Of a stretch of DNA of 64,000 bases, positions 49,401-56,861 are shown in pieces; position 1 is the stretch's first letter, and the number at the start of each line of letters is the position of its first letter. The stretch lies in assembly GCF_901933205.1 (NCBI RefSeq), contig NC_044576.1, positions 11,379,024 to 11,443,023 on the forward strand, read 5' to 3'. Source of the DNA: Camarhynchus parvulus (Eukaryota > Chordata > Aves > Passeriformes > Thraupidae). A program made the position numbers and the translations under genes. The notes beneath the pieces are model-generated. The model was not told the origin of the DNA. It worked only from the letters and a program-made list of their open reading frames with translations, and did no database searches.

Positions 49401-51358
49401 AGGGTGACAAACTCCTGCGGGCACAGGGAGAGAGCACAATAAATTTGACAATTCTCTCTCTTTGACAATAAATTCAAAACAAATCAAAGACAATACTGCC
49501 CTCTAAATATGACTGTCTTGAATTATCATTATTTTGACAGTGCATTGAATTATCAGTATTTTGTGTAATACTAGTACTTAGAAACACCCATTTGAGACTG
49601 TATCACTCCAACCAGTGGCACATACAGGATAGAAATATAAAATGCATGTCTGACCTTTATATATCTAAAGCCTGTGCAAAGTGATTGTTACTAAATCACA
49701 TAGGAATCACCACCACCTTCCCCTAAACAGAAGGACAAGTTCAGCAAATATTAGCTCAACTTTATTGATGGACACTGGGACACAGACAGATCCAGTGGCT
49801 TGCCTAAGACTTCCGCAGGGCTGTTTATCAGTGTCGTAATGACAAGGAGGTCGGGGCATAGTAACCATGCTGGGGGACAATCCAGCAGAGATAGCTACAT
49901 GATAACCAAGCCTTAAGACTGAGCAGGCCATTAGAGCTTCATTCATCTTATACAGGCCTGACAAACCTGTGCGGTGCTGCACCAGCAACACACACCAAGA
50001 AAGCTCAAGCTCATGCAGCAAACAACCAAGCTGTATTATCACCTCTGATAAAATCTCTCCTTACTTTTAGCAAGTCAGATTTACCGGAGCCTGAGCCTAG
50101 CACTATATATGCCTCCATCTGTGGTCATAATCTATTGCCATTCTTCTATACACACTATGCAGGTGTCAGCTGCTAAACAGAAAACACTAGGAAAAAGAAT
50201 CTGAAAGCAAGAGGAATTCACAACAGCACTAATGATGGAAATGTTGAAGGAGAGGTAACCAACTGTCCCTCAAACAGACCCATCCCTCTCAGAAGTTCTT
50301 ATAGGACATTCACAGCTGTGAATGTCAAATGATAGCTATCCAACAGTGCACAGAGTTTGGCAGCTAAAACTCATTAAGCAATTAAACTTTTTCCTAAGTT
50401 GAATATATTCTGAGTCTAGAGGTTTTCTGGTGACTAACATCTCCAAAATTCACTTCCAATTAGGAATGAATAACATAACTCAACATAGAGCAAAGAGTGG
50501 TTCTGTGCCAAAAGGAGATTCACAGTGCACTGCAGAACAGGTCATATCATGGGTGACTTTGGGTAAGCCCTTTTTACAGTGCCAAAGACCTTGTCTTCCC
50601 CTTTATTAACAGCATCAGGCCCACTGAAACAATTTATATCTTAAATGTTAACAACATCTGTGACAAGGAGATGCAGGAAATGAGAACTGTTCCTTGTTTG
50701 TACCACATCTGGCAAAACCAGAGCGTGATCTCAATAGTGGTGTCCGGATAATAAAATGGAGGGAAAAACAAACTATGGAAAAGGTTAAGAATGAGGTTGC
50801 ACAACACCACCGTGCCATGTGTGCGCACAGCCTCAGCCCATGCTACACAAGGACACTAGATGACTCTTAAATTCCATCTGCACCATCCAAGTCTGAAAAC
50901 AGGAATTCAAGATCACCATAAGCACCATAACAAAGACAACCACAGAATTGTAATAACAGGATCTGACATGGGCTATCCCAAGATAAATTTTCAGCAGTCC
51001 ACTGTCCTGTCGAGGGTTATTTTTGATACCGTACTCATGAAGAAATAAAAAGCTGAACTCTGTGGGCTGAAAATATTAAAATCTCCACCACTTCTAGTGG
51101 GTAACTCCAAGAGCAACCCATATCCACAGAACCCTGGGAGATTATGGAAAATTGCAGTTTCCTGGATTTTTTGCTTGGTTTGATTTTTTTTAAGGAATTA
51201 AGGAAAGGAAAAAGAAAGCATTACCTATACAGCACAGCGACTAAATAAACAACGAGGCGAAGCAAAACTCCAACTACGACAGCATAAGGAGGCAGGAGGG
51301 GTCCAGGGGTTGTCACGTCCGTGGGCCTGGCCCTGGGGGGACCCCGAGGGCTGACCAT
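22351..51358 (-). CDS. Membrane-anchored PLP-dependent threonine/serine dehydratase-like protein with ACT domain (11 exons, 541 aa)
   Basis: Eleven GT-AG exons join in one open frame: 51358-51225, 44077-43735, 39600-39484, 38590-38349, 34305-34140, 33689-33593, 32709-32634, 31990-31865, 30628-30461, 30146-30089, 22449-22351. Residues 25-44 form a predicted transmembrane helix with Arg34 inside it; 45-130 is a linker of unknown fold. Residues ~134-450 are a fold-type II PLP domain: start LIRFEDISAAAFKI, PLP lysine K185 in TGSVKERG, Asn loop ASDSNFSM (208-215), SGLGTVGLEMYEQVP, glycine loop PAGGHCGLLAG (309-319), and VICSGN (438-443). Residues ~461-535 resemble an ACT domain (RFSLVLSDCPGDMSKLLEIL). 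The family deaminates threonine to 2-oxobutyrate or serine to pyruvate. The usual A-S-x-G-N-H-x-Q and V-G-G-G-G-L loops are altered, so activity is uncertain. It is not SRR, SDS or SDSL, which lack the ACT domain and N-terminal anchor. Confidence 0.93.
25071..25124. repeat. (TTAA)n microsatellite followed by a 12-bp hairpin
   Basis: About five TTAA units end at 25,089. Ten bases later, AGTAAGACCATT (25099-25110) is mirrored after a 2-bp spacer by AATGGTCTTACT (25113-25124). Both are self-complementary and could extrude as cruciforms. Confidence 0.75.
25865..25942. repeat. Degenerate tandem repeat, about 25-30 bp unit
   Basis: Three diverged copies of a 'tgcataacttagtattcatg' + 'atctaagtct' unit follow one another (25865-25894, 25895-25919, 25920-25942); the middle one lacks the tgcataact part. 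No function is suggested. Confidence 0.6.
30089..30146 (-). CDS. Dehydratase-like gene, exon 10
   Basis: Acceptor tttgatctag|g, donor gtcgag|gtaaga. Encodes residues 490-509, R-VLDIKQERTFVTSELFTVE, the second and third strands of the ACT-like fold. Confidence 0.93.
30461..30628 (-). CDS. Dehydratase-like gene, exon 9 (end of PLP domain, start of ACT)
   Basis: Acceptor ctgtctgttttcag|a, donor gcaag|gtaaat. Encodes residues 434-489 plus two bases. VAVVICSGNLELHLLQQCIA is the end of the catalytic domain; Ser441 is placed to contact the PLP ring nitrogen. RFSLVLSDCPGDMSKLLEIL begins the ACT-like domain (strand, D-x-P-G turn, helix). Confidence 0.95.
31602..31646. repeat. Three-copy 13-16 bp tandem repeat
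   Basis: ggggacaagatgtgtc, ggggacaagatgt and ggggacaagatgtctc follow each other directly, in intron 8 of the dehydratase-like gene. The copies are almost identical, so the expansion is probably recent. Confidence 0.8.
31865..31990 (-). CDS. Dehydratase-like gene, exon 8
   Basis: Acceptor tcttgctttcag|g, donor aaaag|gtacag. Encodes residues 392-433 plus two bases: REEDILISMLRLLEYERATV, DAEGAIGLAALVAGKLPELK. Acidic Glu414 and the small-residue helix match the family's V..EGAGA..LAALL. Confidence 0.95.
32405..32490 (+). mobile_element. CR1 LINE 3' tail, forward orientation
   Basis: The block 'gagttggacttgataatcct' followed by 'ggatctcttcaaatttgaga' and 'tattctgtgatttctatgg' is the CR1 3' end (consensus TTGGACTTGATGATCC..GGGTCCCTTCCAA..). 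It lies in intron 7 of the dehydratase-like gene, antisense to it. The 5' boundary is not clear. Confidence 0.65.
32634..32709 (-). CDS. Dehydratase-like gene, exon 7
   Basis: Acceptor ttgaaatctgcag|atg, donor gtgag|gtaggt. Encodes residues 367-391 plus two bases. DVSGACFGSNS replaces the family's T.ADG.AV..PG loop; LTGKLVDKVVAV matches the next helix and strand (...LVDDVVTVS). Confidence 0.93.
33593..33689 (-). CDS. Dehydratase-like gene, exon 6
   Basis: Acceptor ctctcttcctcag|gga, donor tggag|gtgaga. Encodes residues 335-366. GVESESFPVLQQSLKAGHP aligns with the family's GVEPE.AP....SL.AG.P. It then departs into DDQACNNHHFYG, a short Asp/Cys/His-rich stretch that is not in the usual enzymes. 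Confidence 0.93.
34140..34305 (-). CDS. Dehydratase-like gene, exon 5 (glycine loop)
   Basis: Acceptor cttccccccag|g, donor aatt|gtaagt. Encodes residues 279-334: SGLGTVGLEMYEQVPKLDAV, then IFPAGGHCGLLAGSAAALKH. The phosphate-binding loop, usually P-V-G-G-G-G-L, reads P-A-G-G-H-C-G-L-L, which is one residue longer and loses two glycines. Confidence 0.95.
34306..38348 (-). other. Intron 4 of the dehydratase-like gene
   Basis: No exon or mobile element recognised. The stretch 37,270-37,630 is somewhat GC-richer and open for about 100 codons on the minus strand, but it shows no domain and does not fit between exons 4 and 5, whose sequences join directly in frame. Confidence 0.55.
38349..38590 (-). 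CDS. Dehydratase-like gene, exon 4 (Asn loop)
   Basis: Acceptor cctgttttcag|gag, donor gaaga|gtgagt. Encodes residues 199-278 plus two bases: KGVIVASDSNFSMAVAHHAS, VPVFVILCTSTAPARVRM, CRDYGAMVISYG, and the helix HARRLAQENGYLYLE. The Asn loop keeps Ser209 and Asn212 but has Ser for Gly, Phe for His and Met for Gln compared with the family. The exon is GC-rich in third codon positions, typical of a conserved bird exon. Confidence 0.95.
39484..39600 (-). CDS. Dehydratase-like gene, exon 3 (PLP lysine)
   Basis: A phase 0-0 exon of 39 codons (160-198). It holds the family signature: Y-G-M-D-I-Y-L-K-K-E-F-L-Q then TGSVKERG. K185 is the expected Schiff-base lysine; the family consensus is TGSFKxRG, so Phe is Val and the residue after Lys is Glu. 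Confidence 0.95.
40389..40457 (-). repeat. 27-bp near-perfect intronic hairpin (possible miRNA precursor)
   Basis: Arm 40389-40415 is the inverted complement of 40431-40457 with only two mismatches, around a 15-nt loop (tgggtgccagctccc). In minus-strand RNA, the sense strand of the host gene, one of the two mismatches becomes a G-U wobble, so the stem is stronger on that strand. It is in intron 2 of the dehydratase-like gene. The size (69 nt) and loop fit a pre-miRNA, but a recent snap-back duplication would look the same. Confidence 0.6.
42094..42691. mobile_element. Solo LTR of an avian endogenous retrovirus
   Basis: Begins TGTCATGGTTTAACCTCAGC and contains the blocks 'ggaagagtaaaagtgagaaa', 'gtcatatggtataggatgtc', 'ggtcaattggggtcagcagc', 'ccttgactctgtgtaagagc' and 'ccaaaacacagccccatacg', which I recognise as a common avian ERV LTR. 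It is not flanked by gag, pol or env sequence, so it is a solo LTR. An AAAT microsatellite (about 42234-42258) has grown inside it. The right end is diverged and no target-site duplication is clear. It lies in intron 2 of the dehydratase-like gene. Confidence 0.85.
43735..44077 (-). CDS. Dehydratase-like gene, exon 2
   Basis: Acceptor ttatttcatttcag|g, donor catg|gtaggg. Encodes residues 45-159. The first ~85 residues are a hydrophilic linker with no domain that I recognise (CDLHRCKDVPVRNGLIGQ). The last part starts the PLP fold (LIRFEDISAAAFKI and VQKTPCM, equivalent to the family's R..F.D...A...I....RTPL). Confidence 0.92.
44078..51224 (-). other. Intron 1 of the dehydratase-like gene
   Basis: A 7.1-kb first intron. 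The longest open frame in the window lies here on the minus strand (49156-48638, 172 codons), but it has no recognisable domain. An overlapping frame on the other strand is also open, which suggests low stop density rather than coding. No mobile element was recognised. Confidence 0.55.
50305..50326. repeat. 22-bp perfect palindrome with central E-box
   Basis: gacattcacag and its exact inverted complement meet with no spacer, creating a central CAGCTG E-box. It lies about 1 kb inside intron 1 from the first exon, so it could be a dimer-binding enhancer site. Confidence 0.7.
51225..51358 (-). CDS. Dehydratase-like gene, coding exon 1 (membrane anchor)
   Basis: The start codon at 51,358 has G at -3 and +4. 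Residues 1-44 are an Arg/Pro-rich segment without acids until D14, then the hydrophobic run PYAVVVGVLLRLVVYLVAVL. Donor tatag|gtaatg, phase 2. The arginine-rich, acid-poor start could also be read as a mitochondrial presequence, but the long hydrophobic run favours a signal anchor. Confidence 0.85.
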
Positions 51359-51396
51359 GACCCCTGAGGGGGATAGAGGAGCACTCTAGCTCTAAG

Positions 51397-51519
51397 TCAG
51401 ACAGCAATATTCTCCAACCTTTGCCAGAAAGGATCGTAATCTTCGTCTTCCCTGTAGCGCTCCCTGGGGCTTCTGTTTTTTAAGACCCTGAAGTAGATAA
51501 ACTGTGCTGCAAAATTCAT
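51397..51519 (-). CDS. Upstream small ORF, 40 aa, in the leader of the dehydratase-like mRNA
   Basis: ATG at 51,519 in the context ttaccATGa (A at -3) opens a 40-codon frame ending in TGA at 51,397. That is 38 nt before the main start codon and in a different frame. The peptide starts MNFAAQFIYFRVLKNRS and continues with a charged RERYREDEDYDPFW block. It looks protein-like: an aromatic-hydrophobic start, a basic patch, then acidic/aromatic residues. I do not recognise a family. If translated it would be either a microprotein made from the same mRNA or a regulatory uORF that limits synthesis of the main protein. An alternative is that an intron removes it in some transcripts: tctatccccctcag just before the main ATG could act as an acceptor. 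Confidence 0.5.
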   Translation of the reverse strand: MNFAAQFIYFRVLKNRSPRERYREDEDYDPFWQRLENIAV

Positions 51520-51687
51520 GGTAACTCCTGGTGCAAAGCAAAGCTGGGACACTGCTGGCAGGGGACACACTGGCCTGTGAGAAGTGTCAGCCCTGCACTG
51601 CCAGGGTGGGAAATAGCAGGCAGTGCGCTGTAAGCAGCTCTCAGGGCTGGCTGGGGGGGAAGTGCCTTTGAAAGAGATGGCTGCTGC

Positions 51688-51697
51688 TATTTAAAGA
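51688..51697 (-). promoter_or_regulatory. TATA-like box for the dehydratase-like gene
   Basis: On the minus strand CTTTAAATAG lies about 170 bp upstream of the small ORF. With the usual 25-30 bp spacing, transcription would start near 51,660 and give a leader of about 140 nt. The surroundings are not CpG-rich, which together with a TATA-like box would suit a tissue-restricted gene. Confidence 0.4.
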
Positions 51698-51699
51698 GA

Positions 51700-54600
51700 T
51701 TATTTCAGAGCCCAACCTGTCCTTGTCAATTTGAGTCAGGGCCTGGATTATGCTTGGGTGACGCTCTGTTAGCAGGACACTTGAAGCTTTAGTTACTTAC
51801 TGCTTAGCTGTGGAGCATGATCCCCACCAGCTGCAGGGCCCATGACTGAGCAGCAGGAAAGGGGTGCCAGGTTTGGGGTGGCTGTGTCTCTGCAGGGATC
51901 CTTTCAGGCAGCTCCAAGGGACATGGCTCCTCATGGGACTGAGGCACAGAGGAGACAGCTCAGCTTGTGTGGGTCTTCTCTTGGCACAGGTCCCTGCAGC
52001 AGAAAAATACAGGTGTCTAGATCATAAAGAACAGAAAACACCATCTAGGGGAAGTACTGCAGCAAGTTAGCTATATCGACATAGACATCTGTTATATCTA
52101 TTTTTTAATATAAATATATGGGGTTTATATATCTATATAGAAATATACGTGTGTGCGTATATATATATAATATATAAACTCCATCTAAATCTGTCTTTCT
52201 TTGCCCTGAGAGAGCACTAGCAAAGGCAGAGTCACAGTTCCAGATACAGAATGGCTGTGCAGCAGGGATGGGGCAGAGATCCTTTTGTGGTTCCTCTCTT
52301 CTCAAATATATTCCTGATGGAGTGCAGTCTCCAGACTGCCTGGAGATGAACCAGGTATCTATTTCCAGGTATGAGTGGGCCCTCAGTACCCTCCTGCTTT
52401 CTACTGAGAGCATACAAAATCTTAATCTCCAAGACAGAAAACAGGCACATCATGAAATCTAACCCAAGCTGTGACCTAACTCTCCCCACAGGATATCATG
52501 AGAAATACTATAATAAGATTTATATGGGAGAGTCAAAATAAATGCTCAAATAGTCTTCTGGGATCTCTGGAAAGTCTGAGCTGTGCTGGTGGAGCCTTTC
52601 CTACACCGGCGTGGCAGGCAGGCCCATGTTCTCTTCACTTCATACTGATGAAGCTCCAGATTCACCATTTTTTCCAGTTTCTCACACACAGACCCCTTTT
52701 ATTCTTTCTTTTCCAGGTGGTGGATGCGCAGGTTGTGGTGGTGCCATGTGCTACAAGTGGCCACAGCCCAGCAGCATGCTGCTGCCAGGGGAGATGAGGA
52801 AAGAATGCACTCAGCTGCTAAGAGCACTTGCAGCCCTGCGGCCAAGTCACCTTCAGGCCAACTTCACTGGTGCCTTGAAGGGCAGAGGGAAGGCAGGGGG
52901 AGTTACCACTCTGTTCACAACACAGCTGAGCTGCAATGGTGGGCAGGAAATGGAACTTTATAGCAGTGAAAATGGCAATTCCTTTGGCTCTTGGGTATCT
53001 GGGGGTCCAGACTGATGAGCTCAAGTCTTGACATGAATTCAGTTCCTCACAAACAAGGCTTGATCTATGACTGACACTTAGATCACGCTGCATGGGTTAA
53101 AGGAGTGCTGGGACCATTTGGTCAAGAAGCTGGAAAAAAATTCACCAAGCTGTTGCATGACAGAAGTATATGAAGCACTGAATTGCTATCCCTGTAAAAC
53201 ACTCTCAAACAAGCAGCCAGCTACAGAAAAAGGATCTTTGGGAATTTCTGCTGCAGATTTCAGCCCATGTCAAACATTCTTTCAAAGTCCTTGCCACTTC
53301 CAAACCTGTTCACAGTGCTTTAAAACACACCACAATTACCACAAGAAGGAAAAACTAGCTTTCAGCTTTGATTTTTTTCTTTTACATGGGTGGAAGGAAG
53401 GGATAAGTAAGATACAATTGCAGTGCTGGTACAGTCAAGTGATATCTAACACAATAGCCATGAAGCTGTCAAAGACACTAAGTTACAGGTCACCCAGGAG
53501 ATGACATTTCTTTTAAAATCTAGAGTTTCTTACTTCCCTCCAAGCTACTCTTTGGTGGGTCCTAAGGGAGGGAAGCCAATGCCTCAGTGTTGTATAGCCT
53601 TCCAAAGGTTTAATTTACAACTTCCATGCTGCCACCACTCACACTTTGTGTGTTTGTGCAAGGAAATCGTTGTTCATATCTGCCCAGCTTTAGGCTGAGA
53701 CCTCAGTAAAACCAGACTTGGTCAGAGGCACTGTGTACATCTGAAATGGCAGTTACTGGGAAGTGGTTTTATCCACATCATAATAAAATATTATCTTGTA
53801 CTTAGACAATTTTGAGTCCAAAGAAAAAAATAAACCACACAGTTAAATCAACAGAGAGAACTGAAATACAGTGCTCATGTGTTGGTGTGTAAGAAAAAGC
53901 AATGATTAGCACTGGAAAGAATTGGAAAATCCAAATCTCAGAATCACAGTTTTATACTCACCAGGTCATATATAACTGCCAGCCTTCCTTCCTCAGTCCC
54001 TGGCATAAACCCCATTAAGAAAAGCATAATGTGGAGAGTCACAGCTGCCTCTTTTTCTAGAAAGTGTTTTAAACAAGGTTATGTTGCACTTTTCCTGAAC
54101 TAAAAAATAAAATAGAACCATTTTGCTGTCAGAATGGAAAACAATGCTTCATTCTCTTGTAACCAGAGAGAACTCAGTTTGGACAGCACTGAGAAAAATA
54201 GCTATGGCAATTGTAAATAAGGACTTTATTGAATTACAGGACTTGAAAGATTGTTTTGAAGGGTTAGCCAAGCTTTTCCCTACACTAAATAAAACTAATA
54301 ACATTTCCAACCTCAGCGAGAACAGCATGGGTGGGAAGTGATAGTCTATCCAAAGCAGAGAATTCTTTACAGAATTTGATCACTTGCAGAAGGAAAGAGG
54401 GTGGAGACAGTCTACAGTTAAGCCAAGAAAAACAATAAAACTTTCTCAGAGAATAGTAACTCAGAAAACCAAAATGATAATTGAGGATTATGCAACATAT
54501 TGATGCAAATGTGGTGGCAAACCACTGTGATAATCAGTATGGATAAAAAAATACAGGCGACTCATAAAGAATTACCACATAAAAAAATAAACCAGAAAGA

Positions 54601-55840
54601 AGAAAAAAAAAAGAATAGGCACCAAAAAGATTCCCATTTCCTTCTAATTAAAGATACTAATTTAACTCCCATCTCAGAGTCTTCATAAATCAATATTCAT
54701 AGAGCAGACCAAAGTTTCTGCCCCAAGTCTTTATATTTTTATTTGCTTATGTTTGTCAGCAGCTGACCCACAACAGTAAAATGTCACATTCCCATTTACC
54801 ATCATTGGAGATCTCAGAAAAGGCTGACAAGGTAGATTCAAATCAGTGGAAACAGAAGTAGCTTTCCCAAGCTGTATTTCACAGAGCCTGAAACAAAGAG
54901 CAGGCATCAATTCAAAGAACATATTTGCTGGAGCAAGAGGCAGCAGGGAAGCCTGGATGTGCCTTTATCTAAAGTTTTGGGACAGACTGCATCTGTTTTA
55001 TGTAAACATTTTGCAGAAAGGATGAGATATTTCTCAAGGCAAAGAGCAAAAGCTTACATTAGAGTCCAAAAATTATCTCCTCAAAATAGTATTTATATCC
55101 ATAAGAGGTCTAATACTAAGATGCTGAACGAATAGCATTCGATGAGGAAAAACTGGAGACACAAAGCTTGTGCCTTGTTGTAACAAAAAAATGAACATTC
55201 TCTTCTACTGAGACTAAATAACTGGTAAGAACCAGCAAAATATTTTGTGCTGCTATTTGAGATATTTAACATCTTGCTTATCTCAGTTTCAAGTGGTAGG
55301 ATAACATTTATAATATATGCAGAGGCAGCAGATTAGCATTGCAGATGCATGAAAGTACCCAGGAGTCTATTCTAAGCCACCTCACAAAATTGTATTAATG
55401 AACAAAGACTATATCCAGTTATCTTTGAAAAACATGAGATCCCTTATGCTGTCACTGGCCCCAGGGGTTTTGCCCATGTGGTCTAAAGCACTGGTCATGC
55501 ACTTGTGTTCACACTAAGTGGAAGTGCCCTGGCTGAAGCCCACACAGGGAATTGCTGAAAATCTGCATTTGATTCTCTGTGCACAGAACAGCAACTGTGA
55601 TCAGCTGCTTCACTTCTGCTTTTCCAGACACATTAGACCATCAGAGTGGCACCATATAATTTCAAAGCACTACTGCAATAATATTTTCTCACTAACAGAG
55701 ATCATGAGGCATTCACATGGCAAGTGAACGTGAGCTGAAACACAATTGACCCTGGGGGTCTTTAACAAACTTAACTCCCAAGGTGATTCTGATTTGCCAC
55801 AGCCTGTACATAACCACTACACGATGCTTTCAGAGGCTTA
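51700..55840. other. Intergenic DNA upstream of the dehydratase-like gene
   Basis: No exon recognised. The stretch 52.5-53.0 kb is GC-richer and open in two frames on + without any domain. The rest is AT-rich and unstructured. Confidence 0.55.
52090..52175. repeat. TA-rich simple sequence
   Basis: Runs of ATATAT and TATATA with an embedded GTGTGTGCG, imperfect and about 85 bp long. It is an ordinary degenerate microsatellite. Confidence 0.7.
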
Positions 55841-55849
55841 CAATGCCTC

Positions 55850-56320
55850 GGAGGATGCTGGACCCAGCAGCAGTGCGGCACAGACGGCGTTTGTGCTGAG
55901 CACGAGTGGGTGCCCGCCTGGTGCCCCTCGCCAGCCCCTGGCACGGACACGGACCGAGCCCTGCTCCCCCAGCGGCCCCAGCGCGATCAGGGTCAAGTAC
56001 GAACTGCCGGGGTGTGACCTTGTCCGAGACACTCAGGGATCCAAATCCTCTTCCCTGCCCTGCCGCTGTGCTAATTAAAACACTGAACTCTCGGCTGCAG
56101 TTCACGCTGTGCCGGAGATCAGCTCACCTGGGCTCTGCCCAGCGCTGCTGCGGGAGGAGGAGAGAGAAGCAGCCGCCGGAGCCAAGATGGGGCAGGAGAG
56201 GAAGCGGCCCCCGGGTAACCCGGTGGCCAGAAATGGGTCACCTCAGTGCCACCTGAGGGGCAGCTCCCCAGCTGCCAGGGGCAGCCACACGTGTATGCCA
56301 GCCCGCTCCCCACGGCCCTT
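55850..56320. promoter_or_regulatory. CpG-rich region, possible unassigned promoter
   Basis: CpG-dense sequence in an otherwise AT-rich region, with about two dozen or more CpGs in the first 400 bp. An ATG at 56,187 stands in the context gccaagATGG, similar to YY1-type start sites, and opens a proline/arginine-rich frame. A weak donor (ccgg|gtaacc) follows at 56,214. It could be the start of a non-coding RNA or an upstream alternative promoter for either flanking gene. Confidence 0.45.
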
Positions 56321-56818
56321 CCCCACCTCGCCTCCGCCTGCTCCCACGCTCTCCTTCCAACAATCCCATCAAAGCTGTGCGATCAAGTCCCTCTCAGTGG
56401 CCCCAGCAGAACACTCTGTGCACCCTGCACTGCTATAATTTCTTCTAAATTCAAACCATAGGCTTTTGCCCACCAGCTTCTCCTAATTCACTTTTTTAAT
56501 GATAAAGAGATTACTGCAGAATTATTTATAGTATCCTGATGATTCAATTGGCTCCTGTCCTCACCTTTTGATGCTTCTTACTCCTCGAACACATGCAATG
56601 AGCCCTCCATTTCCCTTCGGCTTTTTTATCCTCTAATCTTGTATTTCCTCTTTTCTCAGGGTTAATGAGAAGAGACGTTAGAGAGTCACCACTGTGAAAG
56701 TCATACCTTCATTATTCTGTAGATAGCAAAAAGTAGTATTCAAAAAGATAAAAACAGATAGCACTTACACAAATAAAAATTACAGAATGACATAGATTAA
56801 TATCTGCATTAAGACATA

Positions 56819-56861
56819 ATATTTCTGTTATTCTTACTAAGAGTAAGAATAACAGAAATAT
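56819..56861. repeat. Perfect 20-bp inverted repeat with 3-nt loop
   Basis: atatttctgttattcttact (56819-56838), then aag, then its exact inverted complement (56842-56861). Perfect arms with such a short loop are typical of a snap-back replication event (quasi-palindrome correction). No similar hairpin partner was found elsewhere in the window. Confidence 0.85.

Noticed and set aside
51390..51399. Stop-codon readthrough linking the small ORF to the dehydratase-like protein
   Set aside because: The stop context is TGA CTT rather than the readthrough-prone TGA CTA, and the downstream frame is not that of the main protein; it reaches another stop first.
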